Shown here piece after piece: positions 8,893 through 16,373 of a stretch of DNA of 64,000 nt (position 1 is its first letter; every line of letters starts with the position of its first letter). The notes beneath the pieces are model-generated. The model did no database searches and was not told the DNA's origin. It was given only the letters and a program-made list of their open reading frames with translations. The position numbers and the translations under genes are program-made. The stretch is taken from positions 62,001 through 126,000 of the forward strand of contig NZ_JAIEZP010000001.1 of assembly GCF_019679475.1 (NCBI RefSeq), written 5' to 3'. The stretch is from Hyphomonas sediminis (GTDB lineage: Bacteria; Pseudomonadota; Alphaproteobacteria; Caulobacterales; Hyphomonadaceae).

Positions 8893-9045
8893 TGCTCGGT
8901 CTCACTACAAGTTTCGCGGCGATAAAACATATGAGCGCCCCTTGCTCAAGTTTCACCATAATTTCACTGCAAGAAGATGGCGGAATCGCCGGTTGGGCCG
9001 CTAAAAGGCCCTTCCAGACACCAGATTCATGAGGCGCGGGGCCAC

Positions 9046-10353
9046 ATGTCGCACGTATATATCAGCCATTCGGGCAAAGACCCGGACGCCCTGCTGGCCT
9101 TGCACGAGGCCCTGCGGGCGGCTTCCGTAACGGTATTCTATCCCACGGGCGACACGACGCGCGAGGAAGCGGACGCGGCCATCGACCGGTCCTTCGCCGT
9201 GATCGTGCTCGTTTCGGCTGAAGCGGTTCGCTCGCGCCGGGTGCGCCAGGATGTTGAGGCGGCCAAGGCGCTGGGCCTGAAGCTCATCCCCTACCAGGTC
9301 GACAAGGCGCGCCTCAACGGCTTCTTCAAGCAGGAAGTCCAGCCGGCCTTGCGTCTCTCCTCGGCGATGCCGGACGGGCTGGATCAGCTCGTGTCCGAGA
9401 CGCAGGAAGCCTACCGCAAGAAATGCCCGGTCATCGCGGTGATGAACCTCAAGGGCGGGGTCGGCAAGACGACCGTGACAGCGCAGGTCTTCGGCGCGTG
9501 GCAGGAAGCCTTCGGCGGCCGCGTCCTGCTGATCGACCTCGACCCGCAATATAACCTCACCCAGACTTTTTACCCGATGGAGACAGCCGACGCCTCTTCG
9601 GCGCAGGACCGCTCGGTAATCTCGCTCTTCGAACGCTCGCGCCTGCATGCGCGCGACGCGGCTTCCCCGGCGGAGAACTGGCTGGGCCTGACAACACAGC
9701 CCTTCACGCCCGCCCCGCGCGACCAGTTTGTTCACCCCATCCTCGGGGTCGATGGCCCGCCCGGCCGGCTCGACATTATCTCCGGCCAGTTCGAGATCTC
9801 GAAATACGCCTTCGCGGCAGACCCCGACGCGCTGGCCGCGATCAAGCAGCATTTCCTGCGCAGCGTGGAGCATTACCGCAGCGAGTATGATCTCATCGTG
9901 TTCGATACGAACCCGAACGCCACCTTCCTGACGCGCTGCGCGCTGGAGGCGGCAGACCGGGTGATCGCGCCGATGCATGCCGACATCTATTCCCTGCGCG
10001 GCGTGCGCCTGCTCGCCCAGGTGATCCGTAACCAGATTGAAGAGCCCAAGCGGCCCGAACTCTCGATCCTGTTCAATGCCGTGAACCGGAATGAGCAATC
10101 GACCTTCGAGGCCGACGCCCGCAATGGTGTGTTCGACGAGATAGCAGGCTTCACCCTGTCACATTCGCTGATGACGGCGGCCCTGCCCCGCTCGGCCCAC
10201 TTTGCTGTCAAGGCGCCCCAGGATGGCCAGCCCGCCTGGCGCCAACTCGTCATCCATGCCGGGCGCGGCGGCGGCCTGAAACCCATCCGCGAAAGCCTGA
10301 AACAGGTGGCGCTGGAGATCCGTGATCTGAATGAGGGGAAGAAGGGGCACTAA
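9046..10353 (+). CDS. TIR domain fused to a ParA-type ATPase
   Basis: This 435-residue cytoplasmic protein is built from two domains. Residues 1-100 are a bacterial TIR_2-type domain: VYISHSGKD at the N-terminus, a helix with LHEALRAA, VTVFYP, then VIVLVSAEAVRSRRVRQDVEAA and LKLIPYQVD. Residues 128-435 are a ParA/MinD-type ATPase with deviant Walker A KGGVGKTT (136-143), LLIDLDPQ (161-168) and a Walker B-like strand VFDTNP. At the position of the catalytic Glu of NAD-cleaving TIR domains there is Asp69, with Glu71 two residues later. No ParB-like gene or other partition gene is nearby. ATG 9046 is preferred over an upstream in-frame ATG at 8977, which would add 23 residues unlike a TIR domain. 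The neighbours are housekeeping genes (aroG, gor). The biological role is unknown; signalling, defence and positioning are all possible. Confidence 0.85.
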   Translation: MSHVYISHSGKDPDALLALHEALRAASVTVFYPTGDTTREEADAAIDRSFAVIVLVSAEAVRSRRVRQDVEAAKALGLKLIPYQVDKARLNGFFKQEVQPALRLSSAMPDGLDQLVSETQEAYRKKCPVIAVMNLKGGVGKTTVTAQVFGAWQEAFGGRVLLIDLDPQYNLTQTFYPMETADASSAQDRSVISLFERSRLHARDAASPAENWLGLTTQPFTPAPRDQFVHPILGVDGPPGRLDIISGQFEISKYAFAADPDALAAIKQHFLRSVEHYRSEYDLIVFDTNPNATFLTRCALEAADRVIAPMHADIYSLRGVRLLAQVIRNQIEEPKRPELSILFNAVNRNEQSTFEADARNGVFDEIAGFTLSHSLMTAALPRSAHFAVKAPQDGQPAWRQLVIHAGRGGGLKPIRESLKQVALEIRDLNEGKKGH

Positions 10354-10383
10354 ACCCGCCCCTTCACGCGCCCCCATGCGCGC

Positions 10384-10423
10384 CGTCATCCCGGATATTT
10401 GCTATGCAAATTCCGGGGTGACG
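10384..10423. repeat. intergenic palindromic repeat (alphaproteobacterial CGTCATCCCG type)
   Basis: An imperfect inverted repeat has a left arm CGTCATCCCGGA..TTTGC and right arm GCAAA.TTCCGGGGTGACG. It shares the CGTCATCCCG end with the element at 25593-25640. It sits between the convergent TIR-ParA and gor genes and could also serve as a transcript end, although there is no T-run. Confidence 0.55.
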
Positions 10424-10448
10424 AAAACGGAAAGGCCCGGCTTGAGGC

Positions 10449-11834
10449 TTAAACCCCTTCCGGCACCCATTTCGTCCGCATCGTGACGAGCTCTTCGGCG
10501 GCGGATGGGTGCAGCGCGCAGGTCTGGTCGAAGTCCTGCTTCGTGGCGCCCATCTTCACGGCAATCGCGGCGGTCTGGATCATCTCGGCGGCGTCATCGC
10601 CCACCACATGCACACCCAGCACGCGCTGGTCTGAGGCGCGCACGACAAGTTTCATGAAGGTGCGCGTCTGGTCGCCGTTGAGCATGTTCTTCATCGGGCG
10701 GAACTTCGTCTTGTAGATATCGATCTCGCCGAAGGATTTGCGCGCTTCGGCTTCGGAGATGCCAACCGTGCCGACTTCCGGCTGGGTGAACACGGCAGTC
10801 GGGATATTGGCGTGATCCATCTTCCACGGCTTGCCGCCAAACTCGGTGTCGGCAAAGGCGTGGCCTTCGCGGATTGCGACGGGCGTGAGGTTCACGCGGT
10901 CGGTCACATCACCCACGGCCCAAATGTTCTGCACATTCGTGCGCGACCAGTCATCGACCAGCACTTCGCCCTTCTCGCCCAGCTTCACGCCGGCCTTGTC
11001 GCAGCCCAGATCATCCGTATTCGCACGGCGGCCCACCGCCATCAGCACGACATCGGTTTCGATCTCATGCCCGCTGTTCATTTTCACAGTGAGACCAGAC
11101 GCGCCTTTCTCGATCGACTTGAACACGCATTTGGTGACGACGCGCACGCCGGACTCTTTCAGGCCCTCATGCACGGCGAGGCGGATTTCGTCGTCAAAGC
11201 CGCGCAGCACGGTTTCACCGCGATAGACGAGCGTAACTTCCGTGCCGAGCCCGGCAAAGACATGCGCGAACTCGACCGCGATATAGCCGCCGCCCGCGAT
11301 GACCATACGCTTGGGCAGGTCCGTCATCTCGAACACGCCATTGGAATCGATCACATGCTCGACACCCGGCAGTTCTTCTGCCGACGGCAGCCAGGGGCGC
11401 CCGCCCACCGCGATCAGGATCTTGCCGGCAGTGATCGTCTTGCCGGATTTTTTCAGGCGCAGCGTATGCGCATCAACGAACTCGGCGCGCTCATCAAACA
11501 CATCGACGCCGGCATTCTTCAGGTTCCGGTCATAGATCGCCGACAAGCGCTCGACCTCGGCATGAAGCCCATCCATGAAGCGGCCATGCTCGTAGGAGAC
11601 TTCCCCGACATTCCATCCGTATCCGGCGGAAAGCTCGATATCCTTGCCATACTTGCTGGCATAGACCATGAACTTCTTGGGCACGCAGCCGCGCACGACG
11701 CAGGTGCCGCCCATCCGGTATTCCTCAGCCAGGCCCACCTTCGCGCCCGCCTGCGCCGCGATCCTTCCGGCGCGCACCCCGCCAGAGCCGCCACCAATCA
11801 CGAACAGGTCATAGTCGTAGGCAGTGTCGGTCAT
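10449..11834 (-). CDS. gor: glutathione-disulfide reductase
   Basis: This enzyme reduces oxidised glutathione with NADPH in the cytoplasm (EC 1.8.1.7). The 461-residue protein has the FAD-binding GGGSGG motif (14-19), the redox disulfide in GGTCVVRGC (Cys45, Cys50), an NADPH-binding IAGGGYIAVEFA segment, the VGRRAN motif, and a C-terminal HPSAAEELV with the active-site His. The CVVRGC version of the active site and the length fit the alphaproteobacterial/plant-like GR branch. ATG 11834 is chosen because the family start (YDYDLFVIGGG) follows and AAGGA lies upstream. It is the last gene of the glmU-rpiA-gor run, 55 bases after rpiA. Confidence 0.95.
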   Translation of the reverse strand: MTDTAYDYDLFVIGGGSGGVRAGRIAAQAGAKVGLAEEYRMGGTCVVRGCVPKKFMVYASKYGKDIELSAGYGWNVGEVSYEHGRFMDGLHAEVERLSAIYDRNLKNAGVDVFDERAEFVDAHTLRLKKSGKTITAGKILIAVGGRPWLPSAEELPGVEHVIDSNGVFEMTDLPKRMVIAGGGYIAVEFAHVFAGLGTEVTLVYRGETVLRGFDDEIRLAVHEGLKESGVRVVTKCVFKSIEKGASGLTVKMNSGHEIETDVVLMAVGRRANTDDLGCDKAGVKLGEKGEVLVDDWSRTNVQNIWAVGDVTDRVNLTPVAIREGHAFADTEFGGKPWKMDHANIPTAVFTQPEVGTVGISEAEARKSFGEIDIYKTKFRPMKNMLNGDQTRTFMKLVVRASDQRVLGVHVVGDDAAEMIQTAAIAVKMGATKQDFDQTCALHPSAAEELVTMRTKWVPEGV

Positions 11835-11889
11835 GGGAATTTCCTTGGATTTCAAATGGGTTTCCGGCCCGGAATGTGAGGCGCCCGGC

Positions 11890-12591
11890 TCAGTATTCAA
11901 TGATGTGGGCGCCATTTTCCTCGCCGATGATGACGGTGCGTGCGAGCCCGATGAACAGGCCATGCTCCACAACGCCCGGCACGGCGGAGAGATAGGCGGC
12001 TGCCTTTGCGGGATCGGGAATGCGCCCGCAATGGCAATCGAAGATGAAGTTGCCGCCATCGGTGACCAGCAGGTCCACGCTCTGGGGCGCTTTGCGCAGC
12101 TCTACGCGGGGACGGTCCACGCCGGCCGCGGTCAGCGCGTCGTGCACCTTCTTGGCGGTGATCGTGTAACCGAACGGCGTCACCTCCACCGGCAGCGGGA
12201 ACGCGCCGATATGGGGCACCTCCTTGGAGCTGTCGGCAATCACGGCCATGTGATCGGAGGCGTTCGCGATGATCTTCTCGCGCAGCAGCGCCGCCCCGCC
12301 GCCCTTGATCAGCACGCCGCCGGGGCCAACCTCATCGGCGCCGTCCACGGTCAGGTGAATGCGGTCCACCTGCTCGAACGGGATCAGCGGAATGCCAAGG
12401 CTGCGGGCGAGATCGCGCGTCTGGTTGCTGGTCTCGATGCAGCGGACGATCAGCCCATCGGCGATTTCATCGGCCAGCATCTCCACGAAAAACTTCGCCG
12501 TGGAGCCTGTGCCGAGACCGATGGTCATGCCCTCTTCGACAAACTCCATCGCAGCGGCGGCGGCATTCTGCTTTTCAATGTCGTTTGCCAT
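11890..12591 (-). CDS. rpiA: ribose-5-phosphate isomerase A
   Basis: RpiA interconverts ribose 5-phosphate and ribulose 5-phosphate in the pentose phosphate pathway (EC 5.3.1.6). The 233-residue protein has the phosphate-binding GLGTGSTAKFF motif near residue 25, LTVDGADEV with the catalytic Asp residues near 85, and KGGGAALLREK with the catalytic Glu and Lys around 100. Length and motif order are standard for RpiA. It follows glmU by 9 bases and precedes gor, so the three genes are probably one operon linking sugar nucleotide supply and NADPH-dependent redox functions. Confidence 0.96.
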   Translation of the reverse strand: MANDIEKQNAAAAAMEFVEEGMTIGLGTGSTAKFFVEMLADEIADGLIVRCIETSNQTRDLARSLGIPLIPFEQVDRIHLTVDGADEVGPGGVLIKGGGAALLREKIIANASDHMAVIADSSKEVPHIGAFPLPVEVTPFGYTITAKKVHDALTAAGVDRPRVELRKAPQSVDLLVTDGGNFIFDCHCGRIPDPAKAAAYLSAVPGVVEHGLFIGLARTVIIGEENGAHIIEY

Positions 12592-12600
12592 GAGCCCGCC

Positions 12601-13986
12601 TCAGCCCTTCTTGTCCTTGCCTGAGCCGCGCGCGGCCTTTTCGGCGGCCTTCTTTGTACGGAACTCTGCGCCCCAGCCTTCGCGCTCCATCTGGCGCCCG
12701 CGCGCAACGGCGAGCGCGTCGGCGGCCACGTCTTTCGTGATGACGCTGCCCGAGCCGATATAGGCGCCATCCCCGATTTTAACCGGCGCAACGAGGGAGG
12801 AGTTGGACCCGACAAAAGCCCCCTCGCCCACTTCGGTATGGTGTTTGAAGAAGCCATCATAATTGCAGAAGATCGTGCCTGCGCCGATGTTGGCGCCGGC
12901 CCCGATGCTGCCATCGCCGAGATAGGCGAGATGGTTTGCCTTGGCGCCTTCGCCCATTTCCGTATTCTTTGTCTCGACGAAATTGCCGATATGGACATTC
13001 GCCGCAAGCACCGTGCCCGGACGAAGCCGCGCATAGGGGCCAACGCTGCAGCCTTCGCCGACGACGGCGCCTTCCAGATGGCTGAACGCGCGGATCTGCG
13101 CCCCGCCTGCCACGCGCACGCCGGGGCCGAACACGACATTCGGCTCGATCACCGCATCGGCGCCAATCTCGGTATCATGCGACAGGAACACGGTTTCAGG
13201 CGCGACCATGGTAACGCCCGCGTCCATCAGCGCGCGGCGGCGGCGGCGCTGGAAGATGGCTTCAGCCTCGGCAAGGTCGGCCTTGGAATCGCAGCCGATG
13301 AGATCGTCTTCACCCGAGACCGCCGCGGCGCAGCGGATGCGTTCGGCGCGCGCAAGGCCCACAAGGTCTGTCAGGTAGTATTCGCCCTTGGCATTGTTGT
13401 TGGTCACATTCGCCAGCAGACGGAACATATCCTTGGCGCGGCCCGCCATGACGCCGGAATTGCAGAGGCGCACCTGAAGTTGCTCGGGGCTTGCCTCGCG
13501 CGCCTCGACAATCGCCTCAAGGCTGCCATCGGCGCCGGTGATCAGCCGGCCATAAAGGCCGGGCTCATCGGCCTCGAAGCCCAGCACGCCAAGGCCGGTC
13601 GTCTCCGACAGGGTGGCGAACAGGCCTTCGATAGTGGCGGCCGGCACCAGCGGCGAGTCGCCATAGAGCACGGCAAGATCGCCCTCAAAGCCTGCCAGCG
13701 CGCCTTCGGCGCAGCGCACGGCATGGCCGGTGCCCTGCGGCGGGTCCTGGAAGGCAATCGCCACATCGGCATGATGCTTCTGAAGGTGCGCGATGAGCAC
13801 ATCCTGCGAGGGATGGACCACGGCAACGATGCGCGCGGCGCCCACAGTGCGCGCAAGCTCGATCGACCAGTCCACCATCGGCCGGCCGGCGACGGCATGC
13901 ATCACCTTCGGCAAGGGCGACTTCATCCTCGTGCCCTTGCCGGCGGCTAGGATTACGGCGGCGCGCTGTCTCTGGCCTTGGGTCAA
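12601..13986 (-). CDS. glmU: bifunctional GlcNAc-1-P uridyltransferase / glucosamine-1-P acetyltransferase
   Basis: GlmU makes UDP-GlcNAc for peptidoglycan and lipopolysaccharide, acetylating glucosamine-1-P and then adding UMP (EC 2.3.1.157 and 2.7.7.23). The N-terminal nucleotidyltransferase domain has LAAGKGTRM at residues 13-21 and YGDSPL; the C-terminal left-handed beta helix shows hexapeptide repeats and the VEIKN-like region (FVETKNTEMGEG) with the acetyltransferase His/Asn/Lys set. Length is 461, normal for the family. The start must lie before LAAGKGTRM, and the only candidate is TTG at 13986, preceded by GAGGGAG at a 7-base spacing, so it uses a TTG start. It is divergent from gph, 81 bases away. 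Confidence 0.95.
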   Translation of the reverse strand: MTQGQRQRAAVILAAGKGTRMKSPLPKVMHAVAGRPMVDWSIELARTVGAARIVAVVHPSQDVLIAHLQKHHADVAIAFQDPPQGTGHAVRCAEGALAGFEGDLAVLYGDSPLVPAATIEGLFATLSETTGLGVLGFEADEPGLYGRLITGADGSLEAIVEAREASPEQLQVRLCNSGVMAGRAKDMFRLLANVTNNNAKGEYYLTDLVGLARAERIRCAAAVSGEDDLIGCDSKADLAEAEAIFQRRRRRALMDAGVTMVAPETVFLSHDTEIGADAVIEPNVVFGPGVRVAGGAQIRAFSHLEGAVVGEGCSVGPYARLRPGTVLAANVHIGNFVETKNTEMGEGAKANHLAYLGDGSIGAGANIGAGTIFCNYDGFFKHHTEVGEGAFVGSNSSLVAPVKIGDGAYIGSGSVITKDVAADALAVARGRQMEREGWGAEFRTKKAAEKAARGSGKDKKG

Positions 13987-14067
13987 ATGCGGGCTCCCTC
14001 TCGCTTTCCTCTACCCCATCGCCTAGACGAAACCCCGCATCTTGGCGAGGGCGAAGGAGAATTCCGG

Positions 14068-14781
14068 ATGGCTGAAATCAGCAGTTTCGAGGGCTGGACC
14101 GTCGCATTCGATCTGGATGGAACGCTGGTTGATACCGCGCCGGACCTGCTGGGCGCGCTCAACCATGTGCTGACCGATGCAGGCCTGCGCCCGGTGGACC
14201 TGCCGACCGTGGCCACGCTGATCGGCAGCGGCGCGCGGGCCATGATGGAAAAGGGCTTCGGCATTCAGGACATCACGCTACCAGCCGCGGAAATGGACGC
14301 TGCCTTCGAGAAGTTCATCGCCTATTACGTCGCCAATATTGCGGTTGGCTCGCGGCCATTCGAGGGCTGTGTCCCGGCGCTGGATACTCTGCTGGAGGCG
14401 GGCGCAACGCTCTGCGTGTGCACCAACAAGCGGCAGGATCTGAGCGAACAGCTGATTGGGGAGCTGGGCATCACCAGCCGGTTTGCCGCGATCCTGGGCG
14501 CCGACCGGGCAACCAACAAGAAACCCCATGCCGACCATGTGTTCGAAGCCGTGCGGGCTGCTGGCGGCGATCCGGCGCGCGCCCTGTTTGTCGGCGATAG
14601 CCGGACAGATGAAAGGGCAGCCCGGAATGCCGGGCTGCCCTTCGTATTCGTGACCTTTGGCTATGAGCAGGAAACCGTCGAAGAGATCGCGCCCGATGTT
14701 ACGATCGGCCACTATTCCGAGTTGTTTCCGGCTCTTTCAGTCCTGAAAAATCAGGCGGTCGCTTCACGGCTGGGACGGTAG
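14068..14781 (+). CDS. gph: phosphoglycolate phosphatase (HAD family)
   Basis: This 237-residue protein is a haloacid dehalogenase-superfamily phosphatase resembling Gph, which removes phosphate from 2-phosphoglycolate (EC 3.1.3.18). Motif I is FDLDGTLVDTAPDLL with the nucleophilic Asp, motif II is CVCTNK, motif III is the Lys of NKKPHAD, and motif IV is FVGDSRTDERAARNAG. The cap domain is of the small alpha-helical C1 type. GAAGGAGA precedes ATG 14068 by 7 bases, which settles the start. Its 3' end overlaps a convergent small gene by 31 bases. Some HAD phosphatases of this branch act on other sugar phosphates. Confidence 0.87.
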   Translation: MAEISSFEGWTVAFDLDGTLVDTAPDLLGALNHVLTDAGLRPVDLPTVATLIGSGARAMMEKGFGIQDITLPAAEMDAAFEKFIAYYVANIAVGSRPFEGCVPALDTLLEAGATLCVCTNKRQDLSEQLIGELGITSRFAAILGADRATNKKPHADHVFEAVRAAGGDPARALFVGDSRTDERAARNAGLPFVFVTFGYEQETVEEIAPDVTIGHYSELFPALSVLKNQAVASRLGR

Positions 14782-14993
14782 GTCGGACGCGCGGCGCCCG
14801 CCTCGCCCACCGCGCGGCGGCGGGGCATGCCATTGACCATGTTCGAGCGCACGTCGCAGCGGGCGCTCCGCATTGCGGGAACAAAGCCTGCGTCCACAAG
14901 GTTGACGTCAACCTCATAACCACGCTCTGCCCAATACGAATTGATTTTTTCGCGGAGGCGCTTCGCGCCTTCTTCGTCACACCAATCTTTCAC
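14751..14993 (-). CDS. small conserved alphaproteobacterial protein of unknown function
   Basis: This 80-residue protein begins VKDWCDEEGAKRLREKI from a GTG codon, with GGAG about 8 bases upstream. The compact helix-strand start, the FVPAMRSARCDVRSNMVNG segment and the basic tail look like a small protein I recall as conserved among alphaproteobacteria, though no function is known to me. It overlaps the 3' end of convergent gph by 31 bases, so its transcript is antisense to the end of that gene. Its leader (15033-15050) contains a hairpin. Confidence 0.7.
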   Translation of the reverse strand: MKDWCDEEGAKRLREKINSYWAERGYEVDVNLVDAGFVPAMRSARCDVRSNMVNGMPRRRAVGEAGAARPTYRPSREATA

Positions 14994-15489
14994 TCTGCTC
15001 TCTCCAGGCGATTTTTTTCGTTCTAGAAGTTAAGACAGCCGTGGCTGTCTGTGCCTGTCCTTCTTAGGTTCATCACGCGGACCTTGCCGACCCGTCTGTG
15101 TATGTCGGCTAAATGACAATGTTTGAGGTGTTTCTCAAGAGTTATTCTATATAACATTATCTTAATCAACTAATATGAACAAACGTTCATTATGAACAGA
15201 CATTCATTTTGCGTTCATCCCATCGCCTTGATTTTTCGAATGCTCTTGAAATTGCAACCGGTTTCAGGCGCCCTGCAAATCCACAACATTCCGCTGCGTC
15301 CACTCGTGAGGCGCGCGCAGAAATGTGAGACCTGCTTCAAATATGCATAATCGCATGGCAACTCACCCCACCCATGCGTACAAGTCTGGCGACTTAACCA
15401 TGGAAACACCGTTCTGACCATCATGCATATGCTTTGCGATATGTGCTTGACCTGATTGCGCACCAGCTTTACCCACCCCGCTCGCGGTC
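14994..15489. other. gene-free AT-rich stretch
   Basis: About 500 bases have no convincing gene. They hold a short hairpin at 15033-15050 (AGACAGCC / GGCTGTCT) in the leader of the minus-strand small gene and an AT-rich block at about 15115-15240 with tandem palindromes. The remainder before tRNA-Val has no clear feature. The composition is visibly more AT-rich than the flanks. It may contain the promoter of the tRNA or an unrecognised small RNA. Confidence 0.5.
15175..15218. promoter_or_regulatory. two tandem operator-like palindromes plus a third half-site
   Basis: ATGAAC-AAAC-GTTCAT (15175-15190) is a perfect 6-bp inverted repeat. It is followed 17 bases later by ATGAAC-AGAC-ATTCAT (15192-15207) and a lone GTTCAT at 15213-15218. 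The size and symmetry resemble operators of TetR-type dimeric regulators. No such regulator gene lies in the window, and the controlled transcript is not obvious. Confidence 0.5.
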
Positions 15490-15564
15490 GGGCGATTAGC
15501 TCAGCGGTAGAGCACTGCCTTCACACGGCAGGGGTCACAAGTTCGAACCTTGTATCGCCCACCA
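15490..15564 (+). tRNA. tRNA-Val (anticodon CAC)
   Basis: A complete cloverleaf is visible. The acceptor stem is GGGCGAT (15490-15496) with ATCGCCC (15554-15560), the D-loop is AGCTCAGCGGTAGAGC, the anticodon stem is CTGCC/GGCAG with loop TTCACAC giving anticodon CAC, and the T-arm contains GTTCGAACC. The discriminator A is followed by an encoded CCA (15562-15564). It reads GTG valine codons. The DUF374 gene starts 33 bases downstream; no integrated element follows it. Confidence 0.95.
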
Positions 15565-15596
15565 CCTTCCCGACTGCACCTCCTCTGAACTCCGCA

Positions 15597-16373
15597 ATGG
15601 CGCCTCCACCGAAGCGCAGTATAAGCCGCCAGATGAAAGCGTTCCTCCGCTCCGCCCCTGTTGTCGCCGTGGTTGGCTGGCTCATCTGGGCCTGGATGGT
15701 GCTGGTTGGGCGCACCGTGCGCTGGACAATCGAAGGCGAAGCCGAAGCCCGTGCAAGCCTGGCGGATGAATGTCCCGGCCTTGTGGTCGCCTGCTGGCAC
15801 GAGACAATCCTTCTTATGCCCTCGGGCTGGAACCGGGCCATACGCCGCTGGCCGGAACGGCGGGAGCGCGCCGCAATGATGATTTCCCTCTCGCCAGATG
15901 GCGAATCCGTCGCCCGCGCCATCAAGCACCTGGATCTGGATGTCGTACGTGGCTCGAAAGGCAACAAGAAGAAAGCCAATAAGGATAAAGGGGGCCTGCG
16001 CGCCATTGCCGAAGCCGCCGGCCGGCTGCGCGAAGGCGGCTATATCTGCATGACGCCGGATGGCCCGCGCGGTCCGCGCCGCATCGCCAGCCAGGGCGCC
16101 GTCACCCTGGCCCAGCGCAGCGGCACAAAAGTGCTGCCCTATGCCATTTCCACCCGCCCCGCGCCGCGCCTCAATAGCTGGGACCGCTTCATCGTTCCCC
16201 TTCCCTTTACGCGGGGTGCCATTGTTTTCGGCCCGCTGATCGATTGCCCGCGCGATGCCTCGCCCGAAGCGTTGCAAGACGCGCTGCAACGCGGCATGGA
16301 TGAAGCAACCCTGCGGGCCGAAACGCTGGCAGGTTATGCGGTTCAACCCACACAAGCCGGAGTTCGTGACTGA
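15597..16373 (+). CDS. DUF374 / lysophospholipid acyltransferase-like protein
   Basis: This 258-residue protein has an N-terminal membrane anchor (about residues 15-45) and a domain with VVACWHETILLMPSGW, SPDGESVARAI and MTPDGPRGPRR, matching DUF374, a branch of the LPLAT acyltransferase superfamily often found next to waaA and lpxK. It is therefore probably an envelope-lipid acyltransferase at the inner membrane, though its exact reaction is unknown. I chose ATG 15597 because further upstream the frame runs through tRNA-Val; ATG 15633 is an alternative. The stop is immediately followed by the waaA ATG. Confidence 0.8.
   Translation: MAPPPKRSISRQMKAFLRSAPVVAVVGWLIWAWMVLVGRTVRWTIEGEAEARASLADECPGLVVACWHETILLMPSGWNRAIRRWPERRERAAMMISLSPDGESVARAIKHLDLDVVRGSKGNKKKANKDKGGLRAIAEAAGRLREGGYICMTPDGPRGPRRIASQGAVTLAQRSGTKVLPYAISTRPAPRLNSWDRFIVPLPFTRGAIVFGPLIDCPRDASPEALQDALQRGMDEATLRAETLAGYAVQPTQAGVRD

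Noticed and set aside
9046-10353. Plasmid-type partition locus at the ParA-like gene
   Set aside because: No ParB gene, parS-like repeats or plasmid genes are adjacent; the neighbours are chromosomal housekeeping genes and the N-terminus is a TIR domain.
15215-15463. 82-codon minus-strand ORF in the AT-rich gap
   Set aside because: It has rare codon use, no ribosome binding site and an implausible Cys/Trp pattern, and it begins inside the palindrome region.
15456-15596. Upstream extension of the DUF374 frame
   Set aside because: It runs through the tRNA-Val gene and lacks a start context; ATG 15597 is used instead.
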